Part shown: piece after piece, positions 40,836 to 52,975 of the stretch | Position numbering within the stretch: position 1 is the stretch's first letter | Layout: each line of letters opens with the position of its first letter | Assembly: GCA_030848705.1 (NCBI GenBank) | Contig: JAUIZM010000023.1 | Coordinates: 992,001 to 1,056,000, forward strand | DNA: 64,000 nucleotides | Reading direction: 5' to 3' | DNA from: Heracleum sosnowskyi | Lineage: Eukaryota; Streptophyta; Magnoliopsida; Apiales; Apiaceae | Position numbers and translations under genes: made by a program | Notes under the pieces: model-generated | The model's database searches: none | What the model saw: only the letters and a program-made list of their open reading frames with translations | Told to the model about the DNA's origin: nothing

Positions 40836-41994
40836 ATACCTCTTAAGGGATCTATACAAGGAAAACGGGGATAAATTGAAGCGGGTCGTTTTGAGGATAT
40901 TTTCTCGTAGTTTGACCCTATGGGTTTATAGAATTGCAGTAAACTTCATTTGGAGCTCTCCGGACCTGAATTGGAGCAGATACCAGGGAACGCCCGATTA
41001 CGTATACCTCTGAAGGGGTCTATACAAGGAAAACGGGGATAAATTGAAGCGGGTCGTTTTGAAGATATTTTCTCGTAGTTTGACCCTATGGGTTTATAAA
41101 ATTGCAAAAAACTTCATTTGGAGCAGTCCGGGCCTGAATTGGAGCAGATACCAGGGAACGCCCGATTACGTATACCTCTGAAGGGATCTATACAAGGAAA
41201 ACGGGGATAAATTGAAGCGGGTCGTTTTGAGGATATTTTCTCGTAGTTTGACCCTATGGGTTTATAGAATTGCAGTAAACTTCATTTGGAGCTGTCAGGA
41301 CCTGAATTGGAGCAGATACCAGGGGACGCCCGATTACGTATACCTCTTAAGGGATCTATACAAGGAAAACGGGGATAAATTGAAGCGGGTCGTTTTGAGG
41401 ATATTTTCTCGTAGTTTGACCCTATGGGTTTATAGAATTGCAGTAAACTTCATTTGGAGCTCTCCGGACCTGAATTGGAGCAGATACCAGGGGACGCCCA
41501 ATTACTTATACCTCTTAAGGGATCTATACATGGAAAACGGGGATAAATTGAAGCGGGTCGTTTTGAGGATATTTTCTCGTAGTTTGACCCTATGGGTTTA
41601 TAGAATTGCAAAAAACTTCATTTGGAGCAGTCCGGGCCTAAATTGGAGAAGATACCAGGGGACGCCCGATTACGTATACCTCTTAAGGGATCTATACAAG
41701 GAAAACGGGGATAAATTGAAGCGGGTCGTTTTGAGGATATTTTCTCGTAGTTTGACCCTATGGGTTTATAGAATTGCAGTAAACTTCATTTGGAGCTGTC
41801 CGGACCTGAATTGGAGCAGATACCAGGGGACGCCCGATTACGTATACCTCTTAAGGGATCTATACAAGGAAAACGGGGATAAATTGAAGCGGGTCGTTTT
41901 GAGGATATTTTCTCGTAGTTTGACCCTATGGGTTTATAGAATTGCAGTAAACTTCATTTGGAGCTCTCCGGACCTGAATTGGAGCAGATACCAG
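39670..41994. repeat. Six-monomer repeat marked by TGTCAGGACC (1,008-bp offset)
   Basis: 39,670-40,986 recurs at 40,678-41,994. Both copies carry a private change, CTGTCAGGACC for CTGTCCGGACC, near 40,288 and 41,296. The second unit runs into a partial further copy, producing the longest open frame of the array (41,212-42,357). That frame reflects lost stop-bearing monomers, not a gene. Confidence 0.8.
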
Positions 41995-43430
41995 GGGACG
42001 CCCAATTACTTATACCTCTTAAGGGATCTATACATGGAAAACGGGGATAAATTGAAGCGGGTCGTTTTGAGGATATTTTCTCGTAGTTTGACCCTATGGG
42101 TTTATAGAATTGCAAAAAACTTCATTTGGAGCAGTCCGGGCCTAAATTGGAGAAGATACCAGGGGACGCCCGATTACGTATACCTCTTAAGGGATCTATA
42201 CAAGGAAAACGGGGATAAATTGAAGCGGGTCGTTTTGTGGATATTTTCTCGTAGTTTGACCCTATGGGTTTATAGAATTGCAAAAAACTTCATTTGGAGC
42301 AGTCCGGGCTTGAACTGGAGCAGATACCAGGAAACGCCCGATTACGTATACCTCTGAACGGATGTATACAAGGAAAACGGGGATAAATTGAAGCGGGTCG
42401 TTTTGAGGATATTTTCTCGTAGTTTGACCCAATGGGTTTATAGAATTGCAGTAAACTTCATTTGGAGCTGTCCGGACCTGAATTGGAGCAGATACCAGGG
42501 GACGCCCGATTACGTATACCTCTTAAGGGATCTATACATGGAAAACGGGGATAAATTGAAGCGGGTCATTTTATGGATATTTTCTCGTAGTTTGACCCTA
42601 TGGGTTTATAGAATTGCAAAAAACTTCATTTGGAGCAGTCCGGGCCTAAATTGGAGCAGATACCAGGGGACGCCCGATTACGTATACCTCTAAAGGGAGC
42701 TATACAAGGAAAACGGGGATAAATTGAAGCGGGTCGTTTTGTGGGTATTTTCTAGTAGTTTGACCCTATAGGTTTATAGAATTGCAAAAAACTTCATTTG
42801 GAGCAGTCCGGGCCTGAATTGGAGCAGATACCAGGGAACGCCCGATTACGTATACCTCTGAAGGGATCTATACAAGGAAAACGGGGATAAATTGAAGCGG
42901 GTCGTTTTGAGGATATTTTCTCGTAGTTTGACCCTATGGGTTTATAGAATTGCAGTAAACTTCATTTGGAGCTGTCCGGACCTGAATTGGAGCAGATACC
43001 AGGGGACGCCCGATTACGTATACCTCTTAAGGGATCTATACAAGGAAAACGGGGATAAATTGAAGCGGGTCGTTTTGAGGATATTTTCTCGTAGTTTGAC
43101 CCTATGGGTTTATAGAATTGCAGTAAACTTCATTTGGAGCTCTCCGGACCTGAATTGGAGCAGATACCAGGGGACGCCCGATTACTTATACCTCTTAAGG
43201 GATCTATACATGGAAAACGGGGATAAATTGAAGCGGGTCGTTTTGAGGATATTTTCTCGTAGTTTGACCCTATGGGTGTATAGAATTGCAGTAAACTTCA
43301 TTTGGAGCAGTCCGGGCCTAAATTGGAGCAGATACCAGGGGACGCCCGATTACGTATACCTCAGAATGGAGCTATACAAGGAAAACGGGGATAAATTGAA
43401 GCGAGTCGTTTTGTGGATATTTTCTTGTAG

Positions 43431-43441
43431 TTTGACTGACC
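43431..43441. other. 4-bp tandem duplication in one satellite monomer
   Basis: TTTGACTGACCC stands where every other monomer has TTTGACCC, adding four bases. All downstream monomers are shifted by four relative to those upstream. I saw it nowhere else in the window. Confidence 0.9.
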
Positions 43442-43639
43442 CTATGGGTTTATAGAATTGCAAAAAACTTCATTTGGAGCAGTCCGGGCCTGAATTGGAG
43501 CAGATACCAGGGAACGCCCGATTACGTATACCTCTGAAGGGGTCTATACAAGGAAAACGGGGATAAATTGAAGCGGGTCGTTTTGAAGATATTTTCTCGT
43601 AGTTTGACCCTATGGGTTTATTAAATTGCAAAAAACTTC

Positions 43640-46600
43640 ATTTGGAGCAGTCCTGGCCTGAATTGGAGCAGATACCAGGGAACGCCCGATTACGTATACC
43701 TCTGAAGGGGTCTATACAAGGAAAACGGGGATAAATTGAAGCGGGTCGTTTTGAAGATATTTTCTCGTAGTTTGACCCTATGGGTTTATAAAATTGCAAA
43801 AAACTTCATTTGGAGCAGTCCGGGCCTGAATTGGAGCAGATACCAGGGAACGCCCGATTACGTATACCTCTAAAGGGATCTATACAAGGAAAACGGGGAT
43901 AAATTGAAGCGGGTCGTTTTGAGGATATTTTCTCGTAGTTTGACCCTATGGGTTTATAGAATTGCAGTAAACTTCATTTGGAGCTGTCCGGACCTGAATT
44001 GGAGCAGATACCAGGGGACGCCCGATTACGTTTACCTCTTAAGGGATCTATACAAGGAAAACGGGGATAAATTGAAGCGGGTCGTTTTGAGGATATTTTC
44101 TCGTAGTTTGACCCTATGGGTTTATAGAATTGCAGTAAACTTCATTTGGAGCTCTCCGGACCTGAATTGGAGCAGATACCAGGGGACGCCCAATTACTTA
44201 TACCTCTTAAGGGATCTATACATGGAAAACGGGGATAAATTGAAGCGGGTCGTTTTGAGGATATTTTCTCGTAGTTTGACCCTATGGGTTTATAGAATTG
44301 CAAAAAACTTCATTTGGAGCAGTCCGGGCCTAAATTGGAGAAGATACCAGGGGACGCCCGATTACGTATACCTCTTAAGGGATCTATACAAGGAAAACGG
44401 GGATAAATTGAAGCGGGTCGTTTTGAGGATATTTTCTCGTAGTTTGACCCTATGGGTTTATAGAATTGCAGTAAACTTCATTTGGAGCTGTCCGGACCTG
44501 AATTGGAGCAGATACCAGGGGACGCCCGATTACGTATACCTCCTAAGGGAGCTATACAAGGAAAACGGGGATAAATTGAAGCGGGTCGTTTTGTGGATAT
44601 TTTCTCGTAGTTTGACCCTATGGGTTTATAGAATTGCAAAAAACTTCATTTGGAGCAGTCCGGGCTTGAACTGGAGCAGATACCAGGGAACGCCCGATTA
44701 CGTATACCTCTGAAGGGATGTATACAAGGAAAACGGGGATAAATTGAAGCGGGTCGTTTTGAGGATATTTTCTCGTAGTTTGTCCCTATGGGTTTATAGA
44801 ATTGCAGTAAACTTCATTTGGAGCTGTCCGAACCTGAATTGGAGCAGATACCAGGGGACGCCCGATTACGTATACCTCTTAAGGGATCTATACATGGAAA
44901 ACGGGGATAAATTGAAGCGGGTCGTTTTATGGATATTTTCTCGTAGTTTGACCCTATGGGTTTATAGAATTGCAAAAAACTTCATTTGGAGCAGTCCGGG
45001 CCTAAATTGGAGCAGATACCAGGGGACGCCCGATTACGTATACCTCTAAAGGGAGCTATACAAGGAAAACGGGGATAAATTGAAGCGGGTCGTTTTGTGG
45101 GTATTTTCTAGTAGTTTGACCCTATAGGTTTATAGAATTGCAAAAAACTTCATTTGGAGCAGTCCGGGCCTGAATTGGAGCAGATACCAGGGAACGCCCG
45201 ATTACGTATACCTCTGAAGGGATCTATACAAGGAAAACGGGGATAAATTGAAGCGTGTCGTTTTGAGGATATTTTCTCGTAGTTTGACCCTATGGGTTTA
45301 TAGAATTGCAGTAAACTTCATTTGGAGCAGTCCGGGCCTGAATTGGAGCAGATACCAGGGGACGCCCGATTACGTATACCTCCTAAAGGAGCTATACAAG
45401 GAAAACGGGGATAAATTGAAGCGGGTCGTTTTGAGGATATTTTCTCGTAGTTTGACCCTATGGGTTTATAGAATTGCAAAAAACTTCATTTGGAGCAGTC
45501 CGGGCCTGAATTGGAGCAGATACCAGGGAACGCCCGATTACGTATACCTCTGAAGGGGTCTATACAAGGAAAACGGGGATAAATTGAAGCGGGTCGTTTT
45601 GAAGATATTTCCTCGTAGTTTGACCCTATGGGTTTATAAAATTGCAAAAAACTTCATTTGGAGCAGTCCGGGCCTGAATTGGAGCAGATACCAGGGAACG
45701 CCCGATTACGTATACCTCTGAAGGGATCTATACAAGGAAAACGGGGATAAATTGAAGCGGGTCGTTTTGAGGATATTTTCTCGTAGTTTGACCCTATGGG
45801 TTTATAGAATTGCAGTAAACTTCATTTGGAGCTGTCCGGACCTGAATTGGAGCAGATACCAGGGGACGCCCGATTACGTATACCTCTTAAGGGATCTATA
45901 CAAGGAAAACGGGGATAAATTGAAGCGGGTCGTTTTGAGGATATTTTCTCGTAGTTTGACCCTATGGGTTTATAGAATTGCAGTAAACTTCATTTGGAGC
46001 TCTCCGGACCTGAATTGGAGCAGATACCAGGGGACGCCCAATTACTTATACCTCTTAAGGGATCTATACATGGAAAACGGGGATAAATTGAAGCGGGTCG
46101 TTTTGAGGATATTTTCTCGTAGTTTGACCCTATGGGTTTATAGAATTGCAAAAAACTTCATTTGGAGCAGTCCGGGCCTAAATTGGAGAAGATACCAGGG
46201 GACGCCCGATTACGTATACCTCTTAAGGGATCTATACAAGGAAAACGGGGATAAATTGAAGCGGGTCGTTTTGAGGATATTTTCTCGTAGTTTGACCCTA
46301 TGGGTTTATAGAATTGCAGTAAACTTCATTTGGAGCTGTCCGGACCTGAATTGGAGCAGATACCAGGGGACGCCCGATTACGTATACCTCCTAAGGGAGC
46401 TATACAAGGAAAACGGGGATAAATTGAAGCGGGTCGTTTTGTGGATATTTTCTCGTAGTTTGACCCTATGGGTTTATAGAATTGCAAAAAACTTCATTTG
46501 GAGCAGTCCGGGCTTGAACTGGAGCAGATACCAGGGAACGCCCGATTACGTATACCTCTGAAGGGATGTATACAAGGAAAACGGGGATAAATTGAAGCGG

Positions 46601-49600
46601 GTCGTTTTGAGGATATTTTCTCGTAGTTTGTCCCTATGGGTTTATAGAATTGCAGTAAACTTCATTTGGAGCTGTCCGAACCTGAATTGGAGCAGATACC
46701 AGGGGACGCCCGATTACGTATACCTCTTAAGGGATCTATACATGGAAAACGGGGATAAATTGAAGCGGGTCGTTTTATGGATATTTTCTCGTAGTTTGAC
46801 CCTATGGGTTTATAGAATTGCAAAAAACTTCATTTGGAGCAGTCCGGGCCTAAATTGGAGCAGATACCAGGGGACGCCCGATTACGTATACCTCTAAAGG
46901 GAGCTATACAAGGAAAACGGGGATAAATTGAAGCGGGTCGTTTTGTGGGTATTTTCTAGTAGTTTGACCCTATAGGTTTATAGAATTGCAAAAAACTTCA
47001 TTTGGAGCAGTCCGGGCCTGAATTGGAGCAGATACCAGGGAACGCCCGATTACGTATACCTCTGAAGGGATCTATACAAGGAAAACGGGGATAAATTGAA
47101 GCGTGTCGTTTTGAGGATATTTTCTCGTAGTTTGACCCTATGGGTTTATAGAATTGCAGTAAACTTCATTTGGAGCAGTCCGGGCCTGAATTGGAGCAGA
47201 TACCAGGGGACGCCCGATTACGTATACCTCCTAAAGGAGCTATACAAGGAAAACGGGGATAAATTGAAGCGGGTCGTTTTGAGGATATTTTCTCGTAGTT
47301 TGACCCTATGGGTTTATAGAATTGCAAAAAACTTCATTTGGAGCAGTCCGGGCCTGAATTGGAGCAGATACCAGGGAACGCCCGATTACGTATACCTCTG
47401 AAGGGGTCTATACAAGGAAAACGGGGATAAATTGAAGCGGGTCGTTTTGAAGATATTTCCTCGTAGTTTGACCCTATGGGTTTATAAAATTGCAAAAAAC
47501 TTCATTTGGAGCAGTCCGGGCCTGAATTGGAGCAGATACCAGGGAACGCCCGATTACGTATACCTCTGAAGGGATCTATACAAGGAAAACGGGGATAAAT
47601 TGAAGCGGGTCGTTTTGAGGATATTTTCTCGTAGTTTGACCCTATGGGTTTATAGAATTGCAGTAAACTTCATTTGGAGCTGTCCGGACCTGAATTGGAG
47701 CAGATACCAGGGGACGCCCGATTACGTATACCTCTTAAGGGATCTATACAAGGAAAACGGGGATAAATTGAAGCGGGTCGTTTTGAGGATATTTTCTCGT
47801 AGTTTGACCCTATGGGTTTATAGAATTGCAGTAAACTTCATTTGGAGCTCTCCGGACCTGAATTGGAGCAGATACCAGGGGACGCCCAATTACTTATACC
47901 TCTTAAGGGATCTATACATGGAAAACGGGGATAAATTGAAGCGGGTCGTTTTGAGGATATTTTCTCGTAGTTTGACCCTATGGGTTTATAGAATTGCAAA
48001 AAACTTCATTTGGAGCAGTCCGGGCCTAAATTGGAGAAGATACCAGGGGACGCCCGATTACGTATACCTCTTAAGGGATCTATACAAGGAAAACGGGGAT
48101 AAATTGAAGCGGGTCGTTTTGAGGATATTTTCTCGTAGTTTGACCCTATGGGTTTATAGAATTGCAGTAAACTTCATTTGGAGCTGTCCGGACCTGAATT
48201 GGAGCAGATACCAGGGGACGCCCGATTACGTATACCTCCTAAGGGAGCTATACAAGGAAAACGGGGATAAATTGAAGCGGGTCGTTTTGTGGATATTTTC
48301 TCGTAGTTTGACCCTATGGGTTTATAGAATTGCAAAAAACTTCATTTGGAGCAGTCCGGGCTTGAACTGGAGCAGATACCAGGGAACGCCCGATTACGTA
48401 TACCTCTGAAGGGATGTATACAAGGAAAACGGGGATAAATTGAAGCGGGTCGTTTTGAGGATATTTTCTCGTAGTTTGACCCTATGGGTTTATAGAATTG
48501 CAGTAAACTTCATTTGGAGCTGTCCGGACCTGAATTGGAGCAGATACCAGGGGACGCCCGATTACGTATACCTCTTAAGGGATCTATACATGGAAAACGG
48601 GGATAAATTGAAGCGGGTCGTTTTATGGATATTTTCTCGTAGTTTGACCCTATGGGTTTATAGAATTGCAAAAAACTTCATTTGGAGCAGTCCGGACCTA
48701 AATTGGAGCAGATACCAGGGGACGCCCGATTACGTATACCTCTAAAGGGAGCTATACAAGGAAAACGGGGATAAATTGAAGCGGGTCGTTTTGTGGGTAT
48801 TTTCTAGTAGTTTGACCCTATAGGTTTATAGAATTGCAAAAAACTTCATTTGGAGCAGTCCGGGCCTGAATTGGAGCAGATACCAGGGAACGCCCGATTA
48901 CGTATACCTCTGAAGGGATCTATACAAGGAAAACGGGGATAAATTGAAGCGGGTCGTTTTGAGGATATTTTCTCGTAGTTTGACCCTATGGGTTTATAGA
49001 ATTGCAGTAAACTTCATTTGGAGCAGTCCGGGCCTGAATTGGAGCAGATACCAGGGGACGCCCGATTACGTATACCTTCTAAAGGAGCTATACAAGGAAA
49101 ACGGGGATAAATTGAAGCGAGTCGTTTTGTGGATATTTTCTTGTAGTTTGACCCTATGGGTTTATAGAATTGCAAAAAACTTCATTTGGAGCAGTACGGG
49201 CCTGAATTGGAGCAGATACCAGGGAACGCCCGATTACGTATACCTCTGAAGGGGTCTATACAAGGAAAACGGGGATAAATTGAAGCGGGTCGTTTTGAGG
49301 ATATTTTCTCGTAGTTTGACCCTATGGGTTTATAGAATTGCAAAAAACTTCATTTGGAGCAGTCCGGGCCTGAATTGGAGCAGATACCAGGGAACGCCCG
49401 ATTACGTATACCTCTGAAGGGGTCTATACAAGGAAAACGGGGATAAATTGAAGCGGGTCGTTTTGAAGATATTTTCTCGTAGTTTGACCCTATGGGTTTA
49501 TAGAATTGCAAAAAACTTCATTTGGAGCAGTCCGGGCCTGAATTGGAGCAGATACCAGGGAACGCCCGATTACGTATACCTCTGAAGGGATCTATACAAG

Positions 49601-52600
49601 GAAAACGGGGATAAATTGAAGCGGGTCGTTTTGAGGATATTTTCTCGTAGTTTGACCCTATGGGTTTATAGAATTGCAGTAAACTTCATTTGGAGCTGTC
49701 CGGACCTGAATTGGAGCAGATACCAGGGGACGCCCGATTACGTATACCTCTTAAGGGATCTATACAAGGAAAACGGGGATAAATTGAAGCGGGTCGTTTT
49801 GAGGATATTGTCTCGTAGTTTGACCCTATGGGTTTATAGAATTGCAGTAAACTTCATTTGGAGCTCTCCGGACCTGAATTGGAGCAGATACCAGGGGACG
49901 CCCAATTACTTATACCTCTTAAGGGATCTATACATGGAAAACGGGGATAAATTGAAGCGGGTCGTTTTGAGGATATTTTCTCGTAGTTTGACCCTATGGG
50001 TTTATAGAATTGCAAAAAACTTCATTTGGAGCAGTCCGGGCCTAAATTGGAGAAGATACCAGGGGACGCCCGATTACGTATACCTCTTAAGGGATCTATA
50101 CAAGGAAAACGGGGATAAATTGAAGCGGGTCGTTTTGAGGATATTTTCTCGTAGTTTGACCCTATGGGTTTATAGAATTGCAGTAAACTTCATTTGGAGC
50201 TGTCCGGACCTGAATTGGAGCAGATACCAGGGGACGCCCGATTACGTATACCTCCTAAGGGAGCTATACAAGGAAAACGGGGATAAATTGAAGCGGGTCG
50301 TTTTGTGGATATTTTCTCGTAGTTTAACCCTATGGGTTTATAGAATTGCAAAAAACTTCATTTGGAGCAGTCCGGGCTTGAACTGGAGCAGATACCAGGG
50401 AACGCCCGATTACGTATACCTCTGAAGGGATGTATACAAGGAAAACGGGGATAAATTGAAGCGGGTCGTTTTGAGGATATTTTCTCGTAGTTTGACCCTA
50501 TGGGTTTATAGAATTGCAGTAAACTTCATTTGGAGCTGTCCGGACCTGAATTGGAGCAGATACCAGGGGACGCCCGATTACGTATACCTCTTAAGGGATC
50601 TATACATGGAAAACGGGGATAAATTGAAGCGGGTCGTTTTATGGATATTTTCTCGTAGTTTGACCCTATGGGTTTATAGAATTTCAAAAAACTTCATTTG
50701 GAGCAGTCCGGGCCTAAATTGGAGCAGATACCAGGGGACGCCCGATTACGTATACCTCTAAAGGGAGCTATACAAGGAAAACGGGGATAAATTGAAGCGG
50801 GTCATTTTGTGGGTATTTTCTAGTAGTTTGACCCTATAGGTTTATAGAATTGCAAAAAACTTCATTTGGAGCAGTCCGGGCCTGAATTGGAGCAGATACC
50901 AGGGAACGCCCGATTACGTATACCTCTGAAGGGATCTATACAAGGAAAACGGGGATAAATTGAAGCGGGTCGTTTTGTGGATATTTTCTCGTAGTTTGAC
51001 CCTATGGGTTTATAGAATTGCAGTAAACTTCATTTGGAGCAGTCCGGGCCTGAATTGGAGCAGATACCAGGGGACGCCCGATTACGTATACCTTCTAAAG
51101 GAGCTATACAAAGAAAACGGGGATAAATTGAAGCGAGTCGTTTTGTGGATATTTTCTTGTAGTTTGACCCTATGGGTTTATAGAATTGCAAAAAACTTCA
51201 TTTGGAGCAGTCCGGGCCTGAATTGGAGCAGATACCAGGGAACGCCCGATTACGTATACCTCTGAAGGGGTCTATACAAGGAAAACGGGGATAAATTGAA
51301 GCGGGTCGTTTTGAGGATATTTTCTCGTAGTTTGACCCTATGGGTTTATAGAATTGCAAACAACTTCATTTGGAGCAGTCCGGGCCTGAATTGGAGAAGA
51401 TACCAGGGAACGCCCGATTACGTATACCTCTGAAGGGGTCTATACAAGGAAAACGGGGATAAATTGAAGCGGGTCGTTTTGAAGATATTTTCTCGTAGTT
51501 TGACCCTATGGGTTTATAAAATTGCAAAAAACTTCATTTGGAGCAGTCCGGGCCTGAATTGGAGCAGATACCAGGGAACGCCCGATTACGTATACCTCTG
51601 AAGGGATCTATACAAGGAAAACGGGGATAAATTGAAGCGGGTCGTTTTGAGGATATTTTCTCGTAGTTTGACCCTATGGGTTTATAGAATTGCAGTAAAC
51701 TTCATTTGGAGCTGTCCGGACCTGAATTGGAGCAGATACCAGGGGACGCCCGATTACGTATACCTCTTAAGGGATCTATACAAGGAAAACGGGGATAAAT
51801 TGAAGCGGGTCGTTTTGAGGATATTTTCTCGTAGTTTGACCCTATGGGTTTATAGAATTGCAGTAAACTTCATTTGGAGCTCTCCGGACCTGAATTGGAG
51901 CAGATACCAGGGGACGCCCAATTACTTATACCTCTTAAGGGATCTATACATGGAAAACGGGGATAAATTGAAGCGGGTCGTTTTGAGGATATTTTCTCGT
52001 AGTTTGACCCTATGGGTTTATAGAATTGCAAAAAACTTCATTTGGAGCAGTCCGGGCCTAAATTGGAGAAGATACCAGGGGACGCCCGATTACGTATACC
52101 TCTTAAGGGATCTATACAAGGAAAACGGGGATAAATTGAAGCGGGTCGTTTTGAGGATATTTTCTCGTAGTTTGACCCTATGGGTTTATAGAATTGCCGT
52201 AAACTTCATTTGGAGCTGTCCGGACCTGAATTGGAGCAGATACCAGGGGACGCCCGATTACGTATACCTCCTAAGGGAGCTATACAAGGAAAACGGGGAT
52301 AAATTGAAGCGGGTCGTTTTGTGGATATTTTCTCGTAGTTTGACCCTATGGGTTTATAGAATTGCAAAAAACTTCATTTGGAGCAGTCCGGGCTTGAACT
52401 GGAGCAGATACCAGGGAACGCCCGATTACGTATACCTCTGAAGGGATGTATACAAGGAAAACGGGGATAAATTGAAGCGGGTCGTTTTGAGGATATTTTC
52501 TCGTAGTTTGACCCTATGGGTTTATAGAATTGCAGTAAACTTCATTTGGAGCTGTCCGGACCTGAATTGGAGCAGATACCAGGGGACGCCCGATTACGTA

Positions 52601-52975
52601 TACCTCTTAAGGGATCTATACATGGAAAACGGGGATAAATTGAAGCGGGTCGTTTTATGGATATTTTCTCGTAGTTTGACCCTATGGGTTTATAGAATTG
52701 CAAAAAACTTCATTTGGAGCAGTCCGGGCCTAAATTGGAGCAGATACCAGGGGACGCCCGATTACGTATACCTCTAAAGGGAGCTATACAAGGAAAACGG
52801 GGATAAATTGAAGCGGGTCGTTTTGTGGGTATTTTCTAGTAGTTTGACCCTATAGGTTTATAGAATTGCAAAAAACTTCATTTGGAGCAGTCCGGGCCTG
52901 AATTGGAGCAGATACCAGGGAACGCCCGATTACGTATACCTCTGAAGGGATCTATACAAGGAAAACGGGGATAAA
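43640..52975. repeat. 11-mer to 12-mer higher-order repeat, about five copies
   Basis: Equivalent five-monomer open blocks begin at 43,904, 45,752, 47,600, 49,616 and 51,632, spaced 1,848, 1,848, 2,016 and 2,016 bp, that is 11, 11, 12 and 12 monomers. The extra monomer in the longer units is a second CTCTGAAGGGGTCT monomer near 49,249-49,416. Units one and two share GTTTGTCCCTATGG (near 44,783 and 46,631), and the units straddling 45.6 and 47.5 kb share GATATTTCCTCG. This is the most regular stretch in the window. Confidence 0.85.
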
